In this document: positions 1 to 6,110 of the stretch, piece after piece
Layout: each line of letters begins with the position of its first letter
How positions within the stretch are numbered: position 1 is the stretch's first letter
Source of the DNA: Cryomorphaceae bacterium
GTDB lineage: Bacteria; Bacteroidota; Bacteroidia; Flavobacteriales; UBA7312
Reading direction: 5' to 3'
Assembly (NCBI GenBank): GCA_018608925.1
Contig: JABAYQ010000022.1
Span: forward strand, 1-6,110
Length of the DNA stretch: 6,110 nt
Program-made: the position numbers and the translations under genes
The notes under the pieces: model-generated
Databases searched by the model: none
What the model was told of the DNA's origin: nothing
Seen by the model: the letters and a program-made list of their open reading frames with translations, nothing else

Positions 1-233
1 TTGTAAATGACAGTTTTGAGGTCTTAAAATCTGATTCCATAATACCTATTGATTATTGTGTTATATCAAAAAATATAGATATAGCTAAGTTATCAGGATC
101 TTATGATATAACATTAGTGATTTTAGATGCAGCTTTGCCAACTTACATTTCTAAAAAACTTGAAAAAAAATGCCAAGAATTAGAATTGAATTACCACAAT
201 CTTAAAAAGTCCTCATTAGTTAATCTTCTCTAG
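1..233 (+). CDS. 3' end of a probable ComEC/Rec2-family competence protein (partial)
   Basis: An open frame enters from the left edge (first full codon at base 3) and ends at TAG 231-233, giving the last 76 residues of a protein. The visible part has the alternating strand/helix look of an alpha/beta domain: a strand ending in VISKN (residues 20-24), a strand TLVILDA (37-43), an amphipathic Lys/Glu-rich helix with a Cys (51-62), then LNYHNL. This order resembles my recollection of the C-terminus of Bacteroidota ComEC proteins, where a metallo-beta-lactamase-like domain ends with a strand plus 'SKN', a buried strand, a 'Y...E.C' helix and a short strand with Tyr/His. ComEC forms the inner-membrane channel for DNA uptake; its membrane part would lie upstream of the window. 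That the frame codes is likely because it meets ftcD tail to tail with no gap. The family call is tentative: no catalytic motif is visible, and another alpha/beta domain protein is possible. Confidence 0.45.
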   Translation, partial: VNDSFEVLKSDSIIPIDYCVISKNIDIAKLSGSYDITLVILDAALPTYISKKLEKKCQELELNYHNLKKSSLVNLL

Positions 234-1921
234 ATTTTACTTTCGGTAATTGCCATTATTTCATTTTCAATAGCTTGGGCTTGTGAAACAATTTTATTTC
301 CTTTTTCAATAATTCTATTAACGAATTCTTTGTCCTGACAGTCGCCGCAATTAATTTTGACATTTAGGAATGCTCCTCTAACCGCTGTTGTAGCACATAG
401 TGCACCAACTGCAGCGTCTGTTATTGAGTTCGGATTTCCTATCTCAGCCATAGCCTTCATAACCTCCATAGATTGAAATGCAGTTTCCATTACTTTAAAT
501 GGTGTTTCAATAGCGTGTTTGGTAGCGCTCTGAATAGCTTCATTTCTTAAGTCAATATCTTCCTGACTTTCTTTTGGTAGACGAAATGCTTCCATTATTT
601 TGTTGAATGCATTAGTGTCTTCATCAACTAAACTTAGTAATTGGTTTTGGTATTCCATTCCTTTTTGTGCCCATACAGAGAATTCTTCCCATCTAGAATC
701 CCATCCTCTTTTGTGTGCAGAAAGGTTTGCGACCATTGTTCCTAATGCTGCACCCATTGCGCCACAATATGCCGATATTGATCCGCCACCCGGAGCTGGG
801 CTTTCGCTTGATGTTTCGTTAGCAAATTGGCTTAGGTTTAGGTCAACTAATTTGTTTTGACCTTCCTCTAGCATGTATTCGATGATTCTTTCTTTAGGAT
901 CGAAAGGAGCTAATTCGTCTAGTCCAAGTGATTTAATAGCGATCTTGATTATTTCGTTTTCTGAAATCCCTGTTGATCGTTCTTGTTTGTTAAGAAAGAA
1001 TTTACCAGCGTCAATTAAAACTTTTTTGGGAACTAATCCGATAAGTTCAGAGCCTGTTACTCTAAGGCCCCTAGCCAATGATCTCTCGCAAGTTTTATCA
1101 AATACATCGTGAAGTGTGCTTACATTTATATTTGTAAGGTTATAGGAAATTTGTGCTACACCATATTCTTCAATATACCAGCCAATTCCTTTAACGTGTT
1201 TAAACATTCCTTGTTCACGTAACGGATTTCCGTCTTTGTCGTTTAGTATTTTTCCGCTTATAGAATTCCCTTCTCTTTTTAGTCTACCTGCTTCTCTAAT
1301 ATCAAATGCTACGGCGTTTGCTCTTCTTGTTGAGGTTGTGTTTAGGTTGATGTTGTAGGCTACCAAGAAGTCTCTTGCTGAAATTGCAGTAGCTCCAGAT
1401 TTTGCAACAGAATCAGTAAATTTTGCTGGTCCGAAATCGGGTTTCCAGTTTGGGTCAATTAGTTTTTTACTTAATCCTTCGTATTCTCCAGAACGGCAAT
1501 TTGCAAGATTTTGTCTTTCTTTATTTTTGGCAGCAGCTTCGTATAAATAAACAGGAACATCTAATTCGTTACCTACTTTTTCTCCTAGCTTTTTTGCCCA
1601 TTCTGCAGTCTCTTCCATCGAGATGTTAGCAATTGGCACTAGGGGACAAACGTCTGTTGCACCCATCCTTGGATGCTCTCCAGAGTGAGCGCTCATGTCA
1701 ATTAAGTCTTTTGCTTTTTTAATCAATAAAAATGCAGCCTCTATTACTTTTTGAGGTTCACCTACAAATGTGATTACGGTTCTGTTGGTTGCTTTTCCGG
1801 GATCAACGTTTAAGAGTTTTACACCCTCAACGGTTTCAACTATTCTAGCGATTTCGTTTATTTTCTCATTATTTCTTCCTTCAGAAATATTAGGAACACA
1901 TTCTATTAATTGCTTATTCAT
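230..1921 (-). CDS. ftcD: Bifunctional glutamate formimidoyltransferase / formimidoyltetrahydrofolate cyclodeaminase
   Basis: A 563-residue cytoplasmic enzyme for the end of histidine degradation. It transfers the formimidoyl group from N-formimidoyl-glutamate to tetrahydrofolate, releasing glutamate, then deaminates 5-formimidoyl-THF to 5,10-methenyl-THF and ammonia. The formiminotransferase N-subdomain (about 1-180) starts with IECVPNISEGRN and contains HSGEHPRMGATDVCP (79-93); His83 aligns with the catalytic His82 of mammalian FTCD. The C-subdomain runs to about 330. After a linker, the cyclodeaminase domain (about 355-563) shows the Gly-rich APGGGSISA (376-384), DEDTNAFNKIMEAFRLPK (433-450) and GNPNSITDAAVGA (495-507). 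The length is close to the roughly 540 residues of the animal enzyme, so both domains look complete and fused. The ATG at 1919-1921 lies inside the end of hutI, overlapping it by 8 bp with no Shine-Dalgarno, which suggests translational coupling. The stop interlocks with that of the convergent upstream-edge gene. Function is well supported; activity of both domains is inferred from intact motifs. Confidence 0.96.
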   Translation of the reverse strand: MNKQLIECVPNISEGRNNEKINEIARIVETVEGVKLLNVDPGKATNRTVITFVGEPQKVIEAAFLLIKKAKDLIDMSAHSGEHPRMGATDVCPLVPIANISMEETAEWAKKLGEKVGNELDVPVYLYEAAAKNKERQNLANCRSGEYEGLSKKLIDPNWKPDFGPAKFTDSVAKSGATAISARDFLVAYNINLNTTSTRRANAVAFDIREAGRLKREGNSISGKILNDKDGNPLREQGMFKHVKGIGWYIEEYGVAQISYNLTNINVSTLHDVFDKTCERSLARGLRVTGSELIGLVPKKVLIDAGKFFLNKQERSTGISENEIIKIAIKSLGLDELAPFDPKERIIEYMLEEGQNKLVDLNLSQFANETSSESPAPGGGSISAYCGAMGAALGTMVANLSAHKRGWDSRWEEFSVWAQKGMEYQNQLLSLVDEDTNAFNKIMEAFRLPKESQEDIDLRNEAIQSATKHAIETPFKVMETAFQSMEVMKAMAEIGNPNSITDAAVGALCATTAVRGAFLNVKINCGDCQDKEFVNRIIEKGNKIVSQAQAIENEIMAITESKI

Positions 1922-3173
1922 TGTTAGGGTTTAAAATTTTACCGTTTAAAATTATGTTTTCTATGTTGTTTTCTCCGAAAGAGTACTGCATGAATCCGTA
2001 GGATGGCATAGGTTTGGTTATAAATAAGTTTGCTTTCTTGCCTATTGCAATACTTCCTAGTTTGTCGCTTATTCCCATAGCGTATGCCGAATTTATGGTG
2101 GAGGCATTTATGGCCTCTTCGGGAGTTAAATTCATCTTTATACAGGCAAGCGAGGTTACTAGATTCATGTTCCAGTTCGGACTTGATCCTGGGTTGTAGT
2201 CAGAAGCTAGAGCTAGAGGCAATCCTTTGTTAATTAGTTCTCTTGCTGGACCGTAAGGGATACCTAAAAAGAAGGAGCAGGATGGTAAAAAGGTAGCCAT
2301 GCAAGAAGAGCCTTGTAAACTTTCCATATCCTGATCTGACATGATTTCTAAATGATCAACAGAAAGAGCGCCGTTTTCTACACTAGCTTTTACACCGCCT
2401 AAAGAGGTGAACTGATTAACGTGTGTTTTTGCTTGTAATCCGTGTTTTTTTCCTGCAATAAGCAGTCTGTTGAGGTCAGAAACTGAAAAGTATCCTTCTT
2501 CACAAAAAATATCTATATAGTCTGCTAATCCTTCTTGCTCAACAATTGGTAGTAGTTTATCAATAATTAAATCGAGATATTCATCTTTTCGACCTTTAAA
2601 TTCTAGTGGTAATGCGTGAGCTGCAAGAAGCGTAGCTTTGATTGTTACGGGACTAGAGTTTTTAAGTTCCTTAATTACTCGAAGTATTTTTAGTTCTGAT
2701 TCAAGGGTCAGACCATATCCGCTTTTAATTTCTATAGCGCCTGTTCCCGATTGTATTACTTTTTTAAGTCTGTCTTTTGCTTGGTTTAATAAATCTTCAA
2801 AAGACGTTTCTTGTAGTTTTTTTGCAGAATTAAGAATTCCACCACCATTATCAGCAATTTCTTTGTAAGAAGTTCCTTTTATTCTTTCAATCCATTCGTC
2901 CTCTCTAGTGCTTGCATGCACTAAATGGGTATGGCTATCGCAGTAGCTTGGAAAGACCATTCCGTCTTCAGCATCAATTATCTGAGTGTTGTTCCAGTCG
3001 TCGATGCCATTCCATTGTTCCATCGTTCCAAAATTGGAAATAAGTCCGTTTTCAATTTCTATGAAAGCATCCTCCAGGTAGTTGATGGTTTTCATGTCCG
3101 ATCCTGCGACCCACTTTCTAGTAGTTTCCTCGGTTTGGACTAATTTGTTTATATTTTTTATTACTAGCTTCAT
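1914..3173 (-). CDS. hutI: Imidazolonepropionase (histidine degradation)
   Basis: A 419-residue metal-dependent amidohydrolase that hydrolyses 4-imidazolone-5-propanoate to N-formimidoyl-L-glutamate, the third step of histidine catabolism, in the cytoplasm. Visible family marks are the metal-binding HTH pair (His81, His83) in [13 protein letters not shown], the EIKSGYGL segment (148-155), AAHALP with His186, the metal His251 in KTHVNQF, SVDHLE (His274) and the metal/catalytic Asp325 in [11 protein letters not shown]. Length fits the usual 400-420 residues. The ATG at 3171-3173 gives an N-terminal beta-rich segment typical of the family, so no extension is needed. It is first in a two-gene minus-strand operon and its product is the substrate for the next gene, ftcD, which it overlaps by 8 bp (ATGAATAA). 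Promoter candidates lie directly upstream in the gap shared with aroC. The motif after the metal His reads HVNQF instead of HADE-type, probably a lineage variant. HutH and HutU are absent from the window. Confidence 0.97.
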   Translation of the reverse strand: MKLVIKNINKLVQTEETTRKWVAGSDMKTINYLEDAFIEIENGLISNFGTMEQWNGIDDWNNTQIIDAEDGMVFPSYCDSHTHLVHASTREDEWIERIKGTSYKEIADNGGGILNSAKKLQETSFEDLLNQAKDRLKKVIQSGTGAIEIKSGYGLTLESELKILRVIKELKNSSPVTIKATLLAAHALPLEFKGRKDEYLDLIIDKLLPIVEQEGLADYIDIFCEEGYFSVSDLNRLLIAGKKHGLQAKTHVNQFTSLGGVKASVENGALSVDHLEIMSDQDMESLQGSSCMATFLPSCSFFLGIPYGPARELINKGLPLALASDYNPGSSPNWNMNLVTSLACIKMNLTPEEAINASTINSAYAMGISDKLGSIAIGKKANLFITKPMPSYGFMQYSFGENNIENIILNGKILNPNNE

Positions 3174-3186
3174 TTGTGTAAAAATT

Positions 3187-3194
3187 CAAAGCTA
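3187..3194 (-). promoter_or_regulatory. Second candidate -7 element for hutI-ftcD (TAGCTTTG)
   Basis: On the minus strand this reads TAGCTTTG, another exact TAnnTTTG match, ending 13 nt before the hutI start codon. No TTG-like -33 sequence is visible at 19-21 nt upstream, so it is weaker than the element at 3200-3207; it could serve as a second start site or be fortuitous. Confidence 0.3.
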
Positions 3195-3199
3195 AAATA

Positions 3200-3207
3200 C
3201 AAAAATA
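3200..3207 (-). promoter_or_regulatory. Candidate -7 element for hutI-ftcD (TATTTTTG)
   Basis: Read on the minus strand this is TATTTTTG, an exact match to the TAnnTTTG element used by the Bacteroidota primary sigma factor. A TTTA at 3227-3230 (minus strand) lies 19 nt upstream and matches the -33 TTTG at three of four bases with acceptable spacing, making this the better of two candidates for hutI. The element ends 26 nt before the hutI ATG. In AT-rich DNA such matches arise by chance, so confidence is moderate. Confidence 0.45.
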
Positions 3208-3235
3208 GCCCACTATTATCTCCCTTTAAATTACT

Positions 3236-3243
3236 TATATTTG
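3236..3243 (+). promoter_or_regulatory. Candidate -7 element for the aroC operon (TATATTTG)
   Basis: TATATTTG is an exact TAnnTTTG match facing aroC, with only 8 nt between its last base and the aroC ATG. If used, transcription would begin just a few nucleotides before the start codon, giving a nearly leaderless mRNA. No TTTG-like -33 element is visible at the expected distance, so it may be a weak, regulated or chance match, with the true promoter inside the hutI 5' end. Confidence 0.38.
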
Positions 3244-3251
3244 TGGGTAAT

Positions 3252-4310
3252 ATGAATACATTAGGACACTTATATCGCTTAACCACTTTTGGAGAATCTC
3301 ATGGAGTATCAATTGGTGGTATTATTGATGGTTGCCCAGCAGGTGTAAAGATAGATTTTGATTTTATTCAAGCGGAGTTAGATCGAAGAAAGCCTGGCCA
3401 ATCTTCCATTACCACACAAAGGAACGAGTGGGATAAAGTAGAGTTTTTGTCAGGAATTTTTGAGGGAAAAACAACGGGAAGTTCTATCGGATTTATTATT
3501 CAAAATAAAGATCAAAAATCAAACGACTACAACCATCTGAAAGATACTTTTCGACCCTCGCATGGCGACTTCACCTACGATAAAAAATACGGAATTAGAG
3601 ATTATAGAGGAGGAGGTAGGTATTCTGCGAGAGAGACTGCTAACTGGATTGTTGGAGGGGCTATTGCAAAGCAGATATTGAAAGATGTAAGAATTACTGC
3701 TTACGTTTCTTCAGTAGGCAGTGTTGATTGCAATAAAGATTATAACATGCTTGATTTGGGTGTTGTAGAACAAAATATAGTTAGATGCCCAGACCCAATA
3801 GTCGCTAAATCAATGATTGATTACATAGAAAAAGTGAAGAGTGAAGGCGATTCTGTTGGAGGGATTGTTAGTTGTGTTGTCCAAAATATGGAAGTAGGGC
3901 TTGGAGAGCCAATTTTTGATAAGCTAAGCTCTCGATTAGCTAAATATATGATGACTATTAATGCTTCAAAAGGTTTCGAAATTGGAAACGGATTTGAAGC
4001 TAGTCGTTTAAAAGGCTCTCAAAATAATGATGTACTTGAATCGGGGAATAAAACAGTCTCTAATCGATCTGGGGGAATACAAGCAGGCATTAGTAATGGA
4101 ATGGACTTGTTTTTTAGAGTTGGGTTTAAGCCTGCTTCTACGCTGATGAAGGACCAAGATTCGTTTGATAATAAAGGAAATAAAGTAGTGGTAGAAGGCA
4201 AGGGTCGTCATGATCCGTGTGTTGTTCCTAGAGCAGTGCCTGTAGTTGAGGCTATGGCTGCAATGGCTTTGGTGGATGCTCATTTTTTATCAAAAAATTC
4301 AAAAATATAA
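3252..4310 (+). CDS. aroC: Chorismate synthase
   Basis: A 352-residue cytoplasmic FMN-dependent enzyme that converts 5-enolpyruvylshikimate-3-phosphate to chorismate, the last step of the shikimate pathway and the branch point to Phe, Tyr, Trp and other aromatics. It carries the family signatures GESHG (14-18), RPSHGD (101-106), [14 protein letters not shown] (117-130), [13 protein letters not shown] (271-283) and [16 protein letters not shown] (319-334). His17 and His104 correspond to the conserved catalytic histidines of the family. Length fits the usual 350-370. The ATG at 3252 is chosen because its [18 protein letters not shown] start matches the family N-terminus; the frame stays open upstream to a TTG at 3174, but that extension would add 26 non-conserved residues across the promoter gap. 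Reduced FMN must be supplied by a separate reductase, as no reductase domain is present. It is the first gene of a plus-strand cluster, followed after 3 bp by a symporter gene. Confidence 0.98.
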   Translation: MNTLGHLYRLTTFGESHGVSIGGIIDGCPAGVKIDFDFIQAELDRRKPGQSSITTQRNEWDKVEFLSGIFEGKTTGSSIGFIIQNKDQKSNDYNHLKDTFRPSHGDFTYDKKYGIRDYRGGGRYSARETANWIVGGAIAKQILKDVRITAYVSSVGSVDCNKDYNMLDLGVVEQNIVRCPDPIVAKSMIDYIEKVKSEGDSVGGIVSCVVQNMEVGLGEPIFDKLSSRLAKYMMTINASKGFEIGNGFEASRLKGSQNNDVLESGNKTVSNRSGGIQAGISNGMDLFFRVGFKPASTLMKDQDSFDNKGNKVVVEGKGRHDPCVVPRAVPVVEAMAAMALVDAHFLSKNSKI

Positions 4311-4312
4311 AA
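4308..4312 (+). promoter_or_regulatory. TAAAA-type ribosome-binding motif before the symporter gene
   Basis: The sequence TAAAAC directly precedes the symporter ATG at 4314 and includes the aroC stop codon. TAAAA just upstream of the start has been described as the initiation-region motif in flavobacteria, which generally lack Shine-Dalgarno sequences. Its merging with the aroC stop suggests that ribosomes finishing aroC may reinitiate on the symporter gene. In AT-rich DNA this could also be chance. Confidence 0.35.
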
Positions 4313-4313
4313 C

Positions 4314-5606
4314 ATGAAAAATTTAGCGTTACACTGGAAAATCATCATTGGAATGGTCTTGGGAGTTGTTTATGGTCTATTGGCATCTCATTTCGGACTT
4401 ATTGAGTTTACCAATGATTGGATTAAGCCTTGGGGTAAAATCTTTATTAGTCTTCTAAAATTAATAGCTGTTCCTCTGGTTTTAGCTTCTTTAATTAAAG
4501 GAATTAGTAGTCTTAGTGATGTTTCTAAATTGTCTAGAATAGGAACGAAGACGATTTGCATTTACCTTATTTCCACGGTTATTGCAGTCAGTTTCGGACT
4601 TATATTAGTTAATGTAGTTAAGCCTGGGTCTACTTTTTCTCCAGAAAAAAGATTAGAACTTAAAGAGCAGTATGCTTCTGATGCTAACGCAAAGATTTTA
4701 TCTGCTAATAAAGTGGAAAAAAGCGGTCCCTTGCAATTTGTTGTAGATATGGTTCCTGAAAATATTATTTCAGCTACTTCAAGTAATAAAAATATGCTTC
4801 AGGTTATATTCTTTGCTATACTTTTTGGTGTTTCGATGGTAATGTTGCCTAAAGAAAATACTAAGTATGTAAAAGGATTTTTTGATGGAATAAATGATGT
4901 GATACTAAAAATAGTAGATATAATTATGCTGTCTGCCCCTTATGGTGTCTTTGCTTTGTTGGGTGGTTTGGTGGTTGATTTTGGTGGTTCTCTTGATTTG
5001 TTTCAGGCTTTAGGGGTTTATTCGTTAACTGTAATTGTTGGCTTGCTAATGATGATTCTTTTAGTGTATCCATTGTTTTTAAAAATATTCACCAAATTAA
5101 AATATATAGATTTCTTTAAGGGAATAGCTCCTGCTCAAATGCTGGCTTTTTCTACTAGTTCTAGCGCTGCTACTTTGCCTGTTACTATGGAAAGGTGTGA
5201 AGAGCATTTAGGTGTTTCTAAAGATGTTTCATCTTTTGTTTTGCCATTAGGCGCTACTATTAATATGGACGGAACCTCTTTGTATCAGGCGGTGGCTGCA
5301 GTTTTTATTGCTCAAGCTTTTGGTTATGACCTTGATTTAAGTCAGCAATTGACAATCGTTCTGACAGCTACTTTAGCTTCGATAGGTGCTGCTGCAGTTC
5401 CTGGTGCTGGGATGGTTATGCTAGTAATTGTTTTAAGTTCAATAGGAATTGATCCTGAAGGAATTGCATTGATATTTGCAGTAGATAGGATATTAGACAT
5501 GTTGAGAACTGTAGTAAATGTTACTGGTGATGCGACTGTTGCTGCTGTTGTTGCTGCTAGTGAAGGCGAATTAAAAGAAGTGAACCCTAAAGATTTAATG
5601 AGTTGA
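4314..5606 (+). CDS. Glutamate/aspartate-type dicarboxylate:cation symporter (DAACS family)
   Basis: A 430-residue inner-membrane secondary transporter of the glutamate transporter fold, taking up acidic amino acids or C4-dicarboxylates with sodium ions or protons. Hydrophobic segments span the length, from about 8-28 through 43-63, 80-102, 160-178, 200-222 and 232-258 to the C-terminal core. Core motifs are intact: the Ser-rich HP1 tip FSTSSSAATLP (279-289), NMDGT in TM7 (317-321), the HP2 loop around GAAAVPGAGMVML (358-370), and TM8 with DRILDMLRTVVNVTGD (391-406). By comparison with GltPh, Asp395, Arg398, Thr399, Asn402 and Asp406 match the substrate and cation site; the Arg points to an acidic substrate. 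TM8 has the RTVVN pattern of Glt-type members, unlike DctA, so glutamate/aspartate is favoured, but substrate and coupling ion remain inferred. It starts 3 bp after aroC and its TGA shares one base with the next ATG, so it is probably co-transcribed with both. Confidence 0.93.
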   Translation: MKNLALHWKIIIGMVLGVVYGLLASHFGLIEFTNDWIKPWGKIFISLLKLIAVPLVLASLIKGISSLSDVSKLSRIGTKTICIYLISTVIAVSFGLILVNVVKPGSTFSPEKRLELKEQYASDANAKILSANKVEKSGPLQFVVDMVPENIISATSSNKNMLQVIFFAILFGVSMVMLPKENTKYVKGFFDGINDVILKIVDIIMLSAPYGVFALLGGLVVDFGGSLDLFQALGVYSLTVIVGLLMMILLVYPLFLKIFTKLKYIDFFKGIAPAQMLAFSTSSSAATLPVTMERCEEHLGVSKDVSSFVLPLGATINMDGTSLYQAVAAVFIAQAFGYDLDLSQQLTIVLTATLASIGAAAVPGAGMVMLVIVLSSIGIDPEGIALIFAVDRILDMLRTVVNVTGDATVAAVVAASEGELKEVNPKDLMS

Positions 5607-6110
5607 TGAGAGTAATTCTAATAATATTGATTTTTAGTTCTGCTTGTTTTTCACAGCATAACTGTGATCTGGAAATAGATCCTAAAGCAAAAAAATTATA
5701 TAAGAAAGCTTTGAGTTCTGCTAACTCAAGAATTTACCCTAAGGCTACGGGCTTATTGAATCAGGCTTTAGAGTTGCAAGAAAACTATGTGGATGCTTAT
5801 TATTTATATGCCAATATTAAAATTGAGCAAAATGATAATGTAAAAGCTAGAGAGTACTTCGAAAAAGTAATTTCTATCTGCGGCAATTATTCTCCTGAAG
5901 TTTATTGGTTGATTGCTAATATTGCATTTAATGACAAAGATTTTGAAGCCTCTGTTGTTTATTTTAAGAGTTACCTAACTTTTTTAAGTATTGATGAGGA
6001 TAATAGACTTTTGGCTCAGCAAAAATTGGCTAAGTCTGAGTTTTTGATTGATGCTTATAATAGTCCTGTTCCTTTTAGTCCTGAAGTTGTGGCAGGTATC
6101 AGTACTAAAG
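5606..6110 (+). CDS. Secreted TPR/PD40 envelope protein, OmpA-associated type (5' part only)
   Basis: The frame runs from ATG 5606-5608 off the right edge, giving 168 residues. A short signal peptide (MR, then a hydrophobic stretch about 3-13) probably ends at CFS|Q (16/17), a common signal-peptidase I pattern in this phylum. Residues about 27-130 form three tetratricopeptide-like repeats (about 28-61, 62-95 and 97-130), with AKKLYKKAL, YVDAYYLYANI, AREYFEKVI and VYWLIANIAF as helix cores. The following SPVPFSPEVVAGIST (153-167) resembles the junction seen in Bacteroidota proteins where a TPR block leads into a PD40 beta-propeller and often a C-terminal OmpA peptidoglycan-binding domain, as in PorE-like proteins. 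The propeller and OmpA parts would lie beyond the window, so they are inferred. The start overlaps the symporter stop by one base, implying co-transcription with aroC and the symporter. A periplasmic or outer-membrane scaffold role is likely; the exact partner is unknown. Confidence 0.8.
   Translation, partial: MRVILIILIFSSACFSQHNCDLEIDPKAKKLYKKALSSANSRIYPKATGLLNQALELQENYVDAYYLYANIKIEQNDNVKAREYFEKVISICGNYSPEVYWLIANIAFNDKDFEASVVYFKSYLTFLSIDEDNRLLAQQKLAKSEFLIDAYNSPVPFSPEVVAGISTK

Larger units (their letters stand above)
3174..3251. promoter_or_regulatory. Divergent hutI / aroC intergenic promoter region
   Basis: This 78-bp AT-rich gap separates the start codons of hutI (leftward) and aroC (rightward) and is the only substantial non-coding stretch in the window, so promoters for both operons should lie here or just inside the opposing gene. 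It holds three exact matches to the Bacteroidota -7 consensus TAnnTTTG, two facing hutI and one facing aroC. I see no clear inverted repeat that would mark an operator, and no riboswitch-sized leader. Confidence 0.7.

Noticed and set aside
600..1629. Plus-strand open frames opposite ftcD (for example 600-860, 873-1112 and 1423-1629)
   Set aside because: They lie antisense to a strongly conserved gene and their translations show no recognisable domains.
2014..3143. Plus-strand open frames opposite hutI
   Set aside because: The hutI motifs on the minus strand are intact throughout; these frames are antisense shadows with no family features.
3174..3251. Upstream extension of aroC to a TTG start at 3174
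   Set aside because: The added 26 residues are not family-like, they would cover the whole divergent promoter gap, and the ATG at 3252 matches the conserved chorismate synthase N-terminus.
3243..3251. GTG at 3243-3245 as an alternative aroC start, three codons before the ATG
   Set aside because: It is in frame, but GTG starts are less common and its bases overlap the candidate promoter element; the ATG gives a normal N-terminus. It cannot be fully excluded.
4008..4283. Two minus-strand open frames opposite the aroC 3' half
   Set aside because: They overlap conserved aroC signature regions and encode no recognisable protein.
4284..4313. A-rich stretch at the end of aroC as a terminator
   Set aside because: No stem-loop precedes it, and the next gene starts 3 bp later on the same strand, so termination here is unlikely.
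5535..5565. GCT/GTT-rich tandem-like stretch near the end of the symporter gene
   Set aside because: It encodes the small-residue end of TM8 (VAAVVAAS) and is explained by protein composition, not a nucleotide repeat.
5606..5668. Lipoprotein signal with lipobox SSAC at residues 11-14 of the TPR/PD40 protein
   Set aside because: The -3 position is Ser, not Leu or a similar residue, and a signal-peptidase I site CFS|Q follows directly, which fits this phylum better.

Overview
The window looks like a piece of chromosome from a member of the Bacteroidota, most likely a flavobacterium-like marine or environmental lineage. The DNA is AT-rich. Start codons lack Shine-Dalgarno sequences. The one substantial intergenic gap carries TAnnTTTG-type promoter elements. 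The last gene has the TPR-plus-PD40 layout common in Bacteroidota envelope proteins. The window is almost entirely coding and shows no mobile element, CRISPR array, RNA gene or obvious foreign DNA.

Layout: (1) Bases 1-233 hold the 3' end of a plus-strand gene whose C-terminus resembles that of ComEC/Rec2 competence proteins (tentative). (2) Bases 230-3173, minus strand, hold a two-gene histidine-degradation operon. hutI (imidazolonepropionase) comes first and overlaps ftcD (bifunctional glutamate formimidoyltransferase / formimidoyl-THF cyclodeaminase) by 8 bp. (3) Bases 3174-3251 are a 78-bp divergent promoter region. (4) Bases 3252-6110, plus strand, hold a tightly packed cluster: aroC (chorismate synthase), a glutamate/aspartate-type sodium or proton symporter, and the start of a secreted TPR/PD40 (OmpA-associated type) protein that runs off the window.

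How the genes work together: HutI opens the imidazolone ring to give N-formimidoyl-glutamate. FtcD then moves the formimidoyl group to tetrahydrofolate, releasing glutamate, and deaminates the product to 5,10-methenyl-THF. The two genes therefore cover the lower half of histidine catabolism and feed glutamate and one-carbon pools. The first two enzymes, HutH and HutU, are not in the window. AroC performs the last common step of aromatic amino acid synthesis. Its link to the symporter and the envelope protein appears to be one of shared transcription, not shared pathway.

I see no convincing evidence for a previously undescribed system here. The points worth a second look are fine-scale: a possible near-leaderless aroC transcript, convergent genes whose stop codons interlock in one CTAG, and the mixed-function aroC operon.
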